Shown here piece after piece: positions 57,771-64,000 of a stretch of 64,000 nucleotides of DNA; within the stretch, counting starts at the first letter, position 1; each line of letters begins with the position of its first letter. The notes under the pieces are model-generated. The model ran no database searches and was not told the origin of the DNA. It worked only from the letters and a program-made list of their open reading frames with translations. The DNA is from an uncultured Pseudokineococcus sp. (GTDB lineage Bacteria; Actinomycetota; Actinomycetes; Actinomycetales; Quadrisphaeraceae), in contig NZ_CANMPM010000010.1 in NCBI RefSeq assembly GCF_947499845.1, positions 93,693 through 157,692 of the forward strand, in the 5' to 3' direction. Made by a program: the position numbers and the translations under genes.

Positions 57771-58658
57771 GTGCGCACCCCCTTTCCGTCCCCGGCCGGC
57801 GCTCCGACCGTGCTGTCCCGGCGCGCCCTGCTCACCGCCGGCGCGCTCGCCGCGACGACACCAGCGCTGCTCGCCACCTCCGCGCAGGCCGCGCCCCGCT
57901 CGCCGTTCGCCGGCCTCGGCGCGTGGGTCGACCTCTACGACTGGACGCCGCGGCGTCCGGCCGTCACGGCGGCGACCCTCGACACGATGGCCAGCGCCGG
58001 CGTCCAGACGGTGTACCTGCAGAGCTCTCGGCCGGGCTCGGCCACGCTCGCCGACCCGGCGCGCCTGCGGAGCCTCGTCGACCGCGCCCACCACCGGGGC
58101 ATGAAGGTCGTGCTCTGGTACCTGCCCACGCACACCGACGAGGAGCGGGACGCCCGGCACCTGCGCGCCGCCGCCGGCGAGAAGGTCGACGGCGTGGGCG
58201 TCGACATCGAGTCGACGGCCGTCCGGTCGGTCGCCGAGCGCAACCGCCGGGTCGTGCGCCTCGTGCAGCGCACGCGGGCGGTGACGACCAAGCCGCTCGT
58301 CGCCATCACGCCGAGCCCCACCGGACTCGCGCAGTACGCGCCGAAGGACTGGTGGCCCGACTACCCCTTCGCCGCCATCCGGCCGCACGTCGACGCCCTC
58401 GCGACGATGACGTACTGGGTCTACCGCAAGGGGAAGGTCGAGGCGGGCGCCTACACGGCGAGCGACGTCCGCCTGGCTCGTGAGGTCAGTCGTGACGCCC
58501 GCCTCCCCGTCCACGTCATCGGCTCGCCGACCACGGCTGCCGACGTGCGGTCGATGGCGAAGGCCGTGCGCGCGACCGGCGCGGCCGGCGGGTCGCTGTA
58601 CGACTGGGCGACGACACCCTCCGGGCTGCGGACGCCGCTGCGAGACCTGCGCCGCTGA
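57771..58658 (+). CDS. Tat-secreted TIM-barrel protein, putative glycoside hydrolase
   Basis: 295 aa from GTG 57771 with GAGGAGG upstream. Tat signal LSRRALLTAGALAATTPALL ends near residue 41. The mature part reads as a TIM barrel: GAWVDLYDW, AGVQTVYLQSS, LVDRAHHRGMKVVLWYLP, VDGVGVDIES, KPLVAITPSPTG, VDALATMTYWVYRKG and LPVHVIGSPTTA fit successive strands. Asp/Glu in VGVDIES and the YW of MTYWVY suggest a sugar-binding cleft. Family not recognised; the substrate may be cell-wall or exopolysaccharide. Confidence 0.75.
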   Translation: MRTPFPSPAGAPTVLSRRALLTAGALAATTPALLATSAQAAPRSPFAGLGAWVDLYDWTPRRPAVTAATLDTMASAGVQTVYLQSSRPGSATLADPARLRSLVDRAHHRGMKVVLWYLPTHTDEERDARHLRAAAGEKVDGVGVDIESTAVRSVAERNRRVVRLVQRTRAVTTKPLVAITPSPTGLAQYAPKDWWPDYPFAAIRPHVDALATMTYWVYRKGKVEAGAYTASDVRLAREVSRDARLPVHVIGSPTTAADVRSMAKAVRATGAAGGSLYDWATTPSGLRTPLRDLRR

Positions 58659-58834
58659 GTGCCCGCGCGACGGTCGAGCCGCTGCCCCGGCGGCCTCCGC
58701 GGCCGTCGGGTCGTCCTGAGGTGGAGAGCGGCGACGCGTGCGGCGCCGCCTCCGACCGACCGCCGCGACGCTCACGGAGCCACGACCCGCGCTGGTCGTG
58801 GTCGGCGGCGGTCTCGTCGGGCCGGCCGCCGATC

Positions 58835-59254
58835 TCAGCCGGCGCGCTGGAGCCAGGCGGCGAGCTCGCGGACGAAGCGGCGGAGGTCGGAGAGGTCGGC
58901 GAGCCGAGCGACGACCACACCGTCGTCGACATCGGCGTAGTCGTGCACCAGCACGTTGCGGAATCCGACGGCGCGCCGCACGGCGTCAGCCATCGCCATG
59001 GGCAGGACGTCGTGGGCCCCGAGCAGCTGGACGGCGTCGCCGTTGTCCGCCGGCGGCCCCCAGCCCTCGGCGGAGCAGATGTGCTGCGCCGCGTCGATGC
59101 AGGCCTCGATGGCGGTGACGAAGGTGTACTTCACGCCCGCGAGCCACATCGGGTCCTGGCGCCGGACGTCGTCGGAGTCCGCTTCGCTCTCCAGGCGCGC
59201 GAGGTCATCCGTCACCGACCGGAGCAGCCGCAGGACGCGGGTCTCATCGACCAC
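58835..59254 (-). CDS. hepT: HepT-like HEPN toxin (RNase)
   Basis: 139 aa from GTG 59254, overlapping the end of the antitoxin gene by 11 bases. HEPN (DUF86) helical fold; the RX4HXY motif is intact as RNVLVHDY (Arg99, His104, Tyr106). In characterised HepT the Arg/His pair cuts RNA and the Tyr is AMPylated by MntA to silence the toxin. Gene order antitoxin then toxin. Function in plasmid or phage defence is the usual idea. Confidence 0.88.
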   Translation of the reverse strand: MVDETRVLRLLRSVTDDLARLESEADSDDVRRQDPMWLAGVKYTFVTAIEACIDAAQHICSAEGWGPPADNGDAVQLLGAHDVLPMAMADAVRRAVGFRNVLVHDYADVDDGVVVARLADLSDLRRFVRELAAWLQRAG

Positions 59255-59630
59255 GAAGCACCTCCTCGGCGAACTCCGCGTCGGCCCGGCGAAGGCGGGG
59301 CAGCTCGTCGAAGTACATCGTCCGCGTGGTCGCCTCCCAGCGGACCCGTTCAGCGGCGTCCTCCTCGAAGAGCAGCCGGCCCTCGACTGCCACGCGTCCC
59401 CGCAGGAGCAGGGGCGCGGTGTTGAGCACGAGCAGGTCCACCCTCGGCGGCAGCAGGACCTCGAAGGCCTGCGGAGGGTCCGCGGGCCACCATGCGGCGA
59501 CGTCCACGTCGGAGTCGTCACGGGCGTCCCCGCGCGCCCGGCTGCCGTGGAGGTAGGCGAAGGAGGCGCCGTGCTCGCGCAGGACCGCGAGGACGCGGTC
59601 CTCGACGAGCCCCGCCGTGCCCGCGCTCAC
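59244..59630 (-). CDS. mntA: MntA-like minimal nucleotidyltransferase antitoxin
   Basis: 128 aa from GTG 59630, chosen because it leaves the usual ~28 residues before the active site; GTGs at 59645 and 59699 are possible. Nucleotidyltransferase motif LHGSRARGDARDDSDVDV: Gly29-Ser30 and Asp41/Asp43 bind Mg-ATP, with a third acid probably in VDLLVLN. It should AMPylate the HepT tyrosine. Together they form a type VII toxin-antitoxin pair. Confidence 0.85.
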   Translation of the reverse strand: MSAGTAGLVEDRVLAVLREHGASFAYLHGSRARGDARDDSDVDVAAWWPADPPQAFEVLLPPRVDLLVLNTAPLLLRGRVAVEGRLLFEEDAAERVRWEATTRTMYFDELPRLRRADAEFAEEVLRGR

Positions 59631-59787
59631 TGCGTCGGCGTCCACGGTGGCGAGTGTCGCACCGGCGGCCGGGGTCGACGCGGCGCGAACCACCGTCACG
59701 AACCGCTGTCGGCACGGGAGCGACGGGAGAGCACTGCGGTGGGAGTCCGTCGTGCGCGGTGCCCAGCGCGCGGTGTGCAGGTCACCG

Positions 59788-61206
59788 TCAGCCGGCTGCG
59801 ACGCCTGCCAGCCGTCCGACCACACGCGCGAGCCCGTCGTCGTCCCCGACGTTCCCCGGGAAGACGACGTAGGGCACGCCGGCGGCGGGCCCGTCGGCGG
59901 GCTGCCACAGGGACACGAGGCCGGGGAGCATCGGGCCGACGACCGTGGCGCGGCTGATCCCGAGGCCGCGCACGGCGACGTCGTGCGACGTGATGCCGCC
60001 CTTGGCGACGACGAAGCGCGGCGGCCGCTCGGCGAGCACGCGGGCGACGACGTCGACCACCGCGTCCGAGATCGACCGGGAGAGCGCGAGGCTCGCGGCG
60101 GCGTCGTCCGCGGTGACGAGGTCGCGGCTCGTCTGCACCAGCGCGTCGCCGCGGCCGAGGGCGTCGACGACCCGCGCGACGGCCTCGTCGAGGTGCCCCG
60201 CGCGGCGCTCGTCGTCGACGAGCACGGGCACCGACAGCTCGACGACCTCGGTGCCGGGGCGCTCGGCGACGAGCCGGTCGCGCTGGCGGGTCGTCAGCCC
60301 GGTGTGCGAGCCGACGACGACGAGGCCGCCCGCGCCGGAGCGGTCGGCGACGTCCACGTGCTCGACGACGTCCGGGGCGTCCTGGCCGACGCGGGCCCGC
60401 ACGAAGGCCGGGCCGGTGCGGTAGAGCAGCGTGCGGCCCTCGCCCTCGAGGCGCAGGCACGCCAGCGCCGTCACCTGCAGGTCGACCTGCGTGGCGGCGT
60501 CCACGGTGACCACCGCCCCCGTCGGGGCCGCGCGCAGGACCTCGACGACGGCGTCGGGCCCGCGGCGGACCGTCGCGAGGTCGAGGACGACGACGTCGTC
60601 GGCCGTGACGGCGCCGCCCGTCTTCTCCTCGACCCACGCCGGCAGGTGCGAGCTGCGGTAGCCGAAGGTCGCGTCGCGGGCGAACTCCGACTCCCCGACC
60701 GGCACCATCTCGCCGCCCTCGCGGGTCCAGTGGGTGCCGCCGGCGGTGATGCGCCCGGCGTCGGGGAAGGCCGGGGCGAGCAGGACGAGGTCGGGCCGGT
60801 CGAGGCCCGCGGCGGCGAGCTCCTCGGCGACGACGTCGGTCTCGAGGGGGAAGTGGCCGCGCAGCGTGGAGTCGCTGCGGGACAGGAAGGTCACGCGCGC
60901 GCCGCGCTCGGCGGCCGCCGCCAGCGCGGCCCGCACCACCTCGCGGGTCCGCTCCTCGGTGGCGGCCGCGTCGAGGCTGCGCGAGTTGGTGAGGACGTAC
61001 AGCGCCGGGCTGCGACCGAGGGCCCACGCGAGGTCCTCCGTCTCCCAGCGGGTCAGGACCGGGAGGTCGGCCACGGACTGCGTGCCCGTCGGGTCGTCGT
61101 CGAGCACGACGAGCGTGGTGCCGGCGGCGCGCAGGGCGTCCCCCACGTCGGCGGCCGTGGTGCCGGCCTCGGGGCCGGCGGCGGCCAGGACGTCGTCGAG
61201 CGTCAT
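59788..61206 (-). CDS. Four-carbon acid sugar kinase family protein (DUF1537; OtnK/DtnK-like)
   Basis: 472 aa from ATG 61206 with GAGGAGGAG upstream. N-terminal domain: VVLDDDPTGTQSVADLPVLTRW and SRSDSTLRGHFPLETDVV (substrate side), LLAPAFPDAGRIT; C-terminal nucleotide domain: FVVAKGGITSHDVAVRGLG and GPMLPGLVSLWQP. These kinases phosphorylate 3-oxo-tetronate, D-threonate or erythronate in sugar-acid degradation. The usual partners (OtnC-type aldolase, LtnD-type dehydrogenase) are not present in this window. The GH31 gene lies upstream on the same strand, 118 bases away. Confidence 0.88.
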   Translation of the reverse strand: MTLDDVLAAAGPEAGTTAADVGDALRAAGTTLVVLDDDPTGTQSVADLPVLTRWETEDLAWALGRSPALYVLTNSRSLDAAATEERTREVVRAALAAAAERGARVTFLSRSDSTLRGHFPLETDVVAEELAAAGLDRPDLVLLAPAFPDAGRITAGGTHWTREGGEMVPVGESEFARDATFGYRSSHLPAWVEEKTGGAVTADDVVVLDLATVRRGPDAVVEVLRAAPTGAVVTVDAATQVDLQVTALACLRLEGEGRTLLYRTGPAFVRARVGQDAPDVVEHVDVADRSGAGGLVVVGSHTGLTTRQRDRLVAERPGTEVVELSVPVLVDDERRAGHLDEAVARVVDALGRGDALVQTSRDLVTADDAAASLALSRSISDAVVDVVARVLAERPPRFVVAKGGITSHDVAVRGLGISRATVVGPMLPGLVSLWQPADGPAAGVPYVVFPGNVGDDDGLARVVGRLAGVAAG

Positions 61207-61324
61207 CGCTCCTCCTCGTCGGTGGGCAAGACCTACCGTGGTGGGACGCCATGGTCCCGCCCACCGCCTCCCGGGCGCGAGACCGCTCGGCCGGAGGCCT
61301 GCCGTGCGACGCGCTCGCTTCCGG

Positions 61325-63697
61325 TCACGCCCGTGCCAGAAGCACCTCGCTGACGGCGGCGAGCAGCGCCGGCTCGAGGTCGAGCGCCTGGAGCCGCGAG
61401 GCCCGCAGCGCCGCCCGCTGGTCGGCGGTGACGACGGCGTGGACCCGGTTCTTGACGACGTGCTCCACCTGCGCGCGGTCGAGCAGCCGGAAGACCCGGT
61501 CGTGGACGTCGTTGGGGGCGAGCGTCGGCGCTGGGCCGAGGTCGACGCTCACGACCGAGGACGGCGCCACGTCCTCGACCACGACGGACGTCCGCGTGGC
61601 GGTGCGGCGCACGACGGCGTCCCGGGCGACGTCGTCGACCATGACGGCCGGTGTGGCGGCGTCGTCGAGCGCGACGAACGTCAGCGTCCAGGTGCGCCGC
61701 GCGGGAACGGCGTCGAGCGACCCGCTGGCGGGTCCGACGGTGAGGCGGCCGGTGGCCTGGTCGAAGGACAGCGGGGTGCGGACGGGCTCGCCGGTGGTGG
61801 TGTCGTCGTCCTCGAGCAGCGCGAAGGCGCCGTCGGCGCCGACGACGACGAGCACCTCGAGGTGGTCGGGGTTGGCGGTGCCGTTGCCCGGGCGGGTGTC
61901 GCCGTCGAGCGGGACGAGCGCTCCCGCCGGCGCGAGGACGGGGATGGTCGTGAGGTCGCGGTGGAGCACGACCTCGCGGTCGCCGTCGTAGGCGAGGTCG
62001 GTCATGACGTCGACCCACGTGCCGGCGGGCAGCCACGCGCGGGTGGCGGCGAGCAGGGTGCGGCGGTCGGCGGGCTCGGTGATGGGCGCGACGACGAGCT
62101 GCGTGCCGAACGTCGTCTGGTTCGGGACGCCGTAGGCCTCCTGGGCGTGCGGCCAGCGGTGGTACATCGGCTGGACGAGCGGGAGCCCCTCGACGGCGGC
62201 GCGGTGGTTCATCGTGTGGAGGTAGGGCAGCAGGCGGTGCCGCAGCCGCAGGTGCTCGACCATGACGTCGCGGGCGGCGGCGGGGAAGTCCCACGGGGCC
62301 TTGGAGATGAAGGCGTCCGCCCCCGAGTGCAGGCGGGTGATCGGCGAGAAGACACCGAGCTGCACCCACCGGGTCGTCAGCTCGTCGTCGCGGGTGCCGA
62401 AGAAGTGGCCGCCGACGTCGTGGCTCCACCAGCCGTAGCCGATGTTGGCCGCGGTGGCGGTGAAGAAGGGCTGGAAGGCCAGGGACGCCCAGGAGATGAC
62501 CGTGTCGCCGGAGAAGCCCACGGGGTAGCGGTGGCTCCCCGGCCCCGCGTACCGCGAGAAGGTCAGCGGCCGCCGGCCGTCGCGGCCGTTGTCGAGGAAG
62601 TGGAAGTGGTTGAGCACCCACAGCGGGTCGACGCCCGTGACGCGCGAGTGCGGCCCCGACTGCCAGTCGAGCCACCAGAAGTCGACCCCCTGCTCCTCGA
62701 GGGGGTGGTGCAGGACGTCCAGGTAGGCGGCCATGAAGTCCGGGTCGGTGACGTCGAAGGAGATCGGCAGCCCCTCCGCGGCGTCGCGCCCGAGCGCCTC
62801 CGCCATGGCGGGGTAGGCCTCCTCGTGCCGCCGGACGCCGTCCGCGGGGTGCACGTTGAGCGTGACGCGCAGGCCGCGCTCGTGGAGGGCCGCGAGGAAG
62901 GCCGGCGGGTCGGGGAAGAGCTCGCGGTCCCACGTGTAGCCCGTCCACCCGCTCCCCAGGGCTGGGTCGATGTCGACGAGGTGCCAGTCCATGTCGATGA
63001 CGCTCACGGACAGCGGCACCTCCTCCTCGCGGAAGCGCTCGACGAGCGCGAGGTAGGTGTCCGTCGTGTAGCGGTGGTAGCGGCTCCACCAGGTGCCGAG
63101 GGCGTACCGCGGCAGGACGGGCGTGGGGCCGGAGACGTCCCGGAGCGCGCGCAGGGCGTCCTCGTGGTCGAGCCCGTACGTGAAGAGGTACAGGTCCGTG
63201 CGCCCGACGCTGTCCGCCGCCACCCACCCGTCGGCCTCGAAGCAGAAGGAGCCGCCGTCATCGACGAGCGCGAGACCGGTGCGGGAGACGACGCCCGGCT
63301 CGAGGGGGATGGCGCCGTCGGCCTCGTCGAGCGTGCGCGCCGTCCCGCCGAGGTCGTCGGGCACCTGCCCGTAGCGCCAGTCGGACGCGTGGTGCGTGAT
63401 GCCGCCGAGCGCCGACACCTGCAGGCCGCTCGTGGTGAACGGCCCCTTGTCGTACGTCAGGTGGAAGCGCGACGTGAGGATCTCGAGGTGGCTGCCGCTG
63501 TCGACCACGCGGTAGCCCGGGACGGGCAGCTCGCGGTTCAGCGCGAAGGTCGACGCCCGGTCCTCGAAGCGGCCGTCCGCCGAGTGCTCCATCCGCACCA
63601 GGCCATCGGTGAGGACGGTGAAGCGGTAGGTGTCCCCCTGCACGACGGCGCGCGGGTCGGCGACGGGGCGGGACGGCAGGGCCTCGGGGAGCGGCAT
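61325..63697 (-). CDS. GH31 alpha-glycosidase
   Basis: 790 aa from ATG 63697; there is no ribosome site, but CAGACT lies six bases upstream, suggesting a leaderless message. N-terminal beta domain, then the barrel: YALGTWWSRYHRYT, VIDMDWHLVD, FWWLDWQSGPHSR with nucleophile Asp344, FSGDTVISWASLAFQP with acid Asp398, GYGWWSHDVGGHFFG and HSGADAF. C-terminal beta-sandwiches follow. No signal peptide. The WLDWQSGP form resembles GH31 members acting on alpha-glucosides other than maltose; exact substrate unknown. Confidence 0.9.
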   Translation of the reverse strand: MPLPEALPSRPVADPRAVVQGDTYRFTVLTDGLVRMEHSADGRFEDRASTFALNRELPVPGYRVVDSGSHLEILTSRFHLTYDKGPFTTSGLQVSALGGITHHASDWRYGQVPDDLGGTARTLDEADGAIPLEPGVVSRTGLALVDDGGSFCFEADGWVAADSVGRTDLYLFTYGLDHEDALRALRDVSGPTPVLPRYALGTWWSRYHRYTTDTYLALVERFREEEVPLSVSVIDMDWHLVDIDPALGSGWTGYTWDRELFPDPPAFLAALHERGLRVTLNVHPADGVRRHEEAYPAMAEALGRDAAEGLPISFDVTDPDFMAAYLDVLHHPLEEQGVDFWWLDWQSGPHSRVTGVDPLWVLNHFHFLDNGRDGRRPLTFSRYAGPGSHRYPVGFSGDTVISWASLAFQPFFTATAANIGYGWWSHDVGGHFFGTRDDELTTRWVQLGVFSPITRLHSGADAFISKAPWDFPAAARDVMVEHLRLRHRLLPYLHTMNHRAAVEGLPLVQPMYHRWPHAQEAYGVPNQTTFGTQLVVAPITEPADRRTLLAATRAWLPAGTWVDVMTDLAYDGDREVVLHRDLTTIPVLAPAGALVPLDGDTRPGNGTANPDHLEVLVVVGADGAFALLEDDDTTTGEPVRTPLSFDQATGRLTVGPASGSLDAVPARRTWTLTFVALDDAATPAVMVDDVARDAVVRRTATRTSVVVEDVAPSSVVSVDLGPAPTLAPNDVHDRVFRLLDRAQVEHVVKNRVHAVVTADQRAALRASRLQALDLEPALLAAVSEVLLARA

Positions 63698-63703
63698 GGG
63701 CGG

Positions 63704-63709
63704 AGTCTG
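63704..63709 (-). promoter_or_regulatory. -10 element for leaderless GH31 transcript
   Basis: CAGACT on the minus strand, six bases before ATG 63697, with no Shine-Dalgarno in between. No good -35 is visible. Confidence 0.4.
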
Positions 63710-63776
63710 CCGACGGGGACGGACGACGGCGAGACCCGCCGGTCGGGGGACGCCGGCGCCCTGGTCCACCGCGGGT

Positions 63777-63805
63777 TTGCACGTGCCGCCGGTCTGGCCT
63801 AACGT
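63777..63805 (+). promoter_or_regulatory. Strong-looking promoter reading out of the window
   Basis: TTGCAC (63777-63782), exactly 17 bases, TAACGT (63800-63805). The -10 and spacing are the same as in the EamA promoter. Transcription would start near 63812 and run to the window end. Confidence 0.6.
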
Positions 63806-64000
63806 TCTTCCTCGCCGCCCGGGAGGGAGGAACGGACACCGTCTCGGTGGCCGGTCCCCGCTGGGTCAGGCTCCTTCGCTCGGCCGGCTGGCCGGCATCC
63901 CTCTTGGGGGGTTCCGGTGGGTGGGGTGTGCGTGGGGCCCGGATCGGGTTGGTCGGAGGGCCTGCGGATCTGGGTTAGTGTTTCGGAGCCGCGCCGGGAA
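63806..64000 (+). other. Untranslated leader, possibly structured, at window end
   Basis: No open reading frame starts here. The stretch can fold into several small hairpins (CACCG-TCT-CGGTG near 63840; GGCCGGCTGGCCGGC near 63880; CCCTCTTGGG near 63900). Near the end TTGGTC (63949) and TTAGTG (63975) could be a second, poorly spaced promoter. I could not match it to a known riboswitch. Confidence 0.35.

Noticed and set aside
63806..64000. Known riboswitch, RNase P RNA, tmRNA or the start of an rRNA operon
   Set aside because: None of the core motifs I know for these (e.g. the tmRNA tRNA-like ends, cobalamin B12 box, 16S 5' end) is present. Only a promoter and generic hairpins can be supported.

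Overview
The window is 64 kb of very high G+C DNA. Codons end almost always in G or C, GTG starts are common, and genes are packed with many 4-base GTGA/ATGA stop-start overlaps. Together with a perfect actinobacterial LexA box, twin-arginine lipoproteins, a 13E12-type HNH gene and a CGNR regulator, this points to a free-living actinobacterium. A methyl-accepting chemotaxis protein suggests it is motile. I cannot name the genus. I saw no rRNA, tRNA or CRISPR array.

1-5.4 kb: a peptidoglycan MurNAc-salvage cluster holding the 3' end of namZ, an AmiE-type serine hydrolase, murQ, a UTRA-type GntR regulator and, divergent from the regulator, a GlcD-type FAD oxidase that could burn the D-lactate MurQ releases. 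5.4-8 kb: an HNH endonuclease of the 13E12/DUF222 family with a perfect SOS box upstream and a degenerate tandem repeat at its 3' side. 8.1-12.3 kb: GH38 alpha-mannosidase and an aldo/keto reductase. 12.4-14 kb: a decayed junction joining the start of an MFS gene to a TctA gene that has lost its 5' end. 14-20 kb: a membrane protein, a Tat-exported acetamidase/formamidase-family protein, a 42-bp repeat array, a DhaK-DhaL dihydroxyacetone kinase, a membrane protein and a HAD phosphatase. 20-22 kb: a SulP anion transporter with a downstream MerR regulator. 22.5-31.3 kb: GH13 alpha-glucosidase, a VOC protein, and an overlapping carbohydrate ABC transporter/GH2 beta-galactosidase operon. 31.4-38.6 kb: CGNR regulator/EamA exporter pair, an ABC-2 exporter, a CPA1 antiporter, two DUF202 proteins and a formylglycine-generating enzyme.

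38.7-46.5 kb: GH3 beta-glucosidase, a ROK repressor and a divergent, fully overlapping four-gene operon of two xylose-isomerase-like TIM barrels around two Gfo/Idh/MocA dehydrogenases. Its content matches an oxidation-elimination-hydration-reduction route for glycosides or anhydrosugars and is the best candidate here for an undescribed pathway. 46.5-49.5 kb: membrane proteins, including two adjacent TauE/SafE paralogues. 49.8-59.6 kb: a chemoreceptor, two secreted HNH (DUF1524) nucleases, a likely defence pair (HNH_2 endonuclease plus PLD-helicase-DUF3427), a secreted TIM-barrel protein and a HepT/MntA toxin-antitoxin pair. 59.8-63.7 kb: a DUF1537 four-carbon sugar-acid kinase and a GH31 glycosidase. 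The last 200 bases hold a good promoter reading out of the window.

Glycoside hydrolases of five families (38, 13, 2, 3, 31) with transport and dehydrogenase genes suggest a plant- or glycan-degrading lifestyle. Many transcription units end in long, nearly perfect, U-tract-free hairpins, each with its own sequence.
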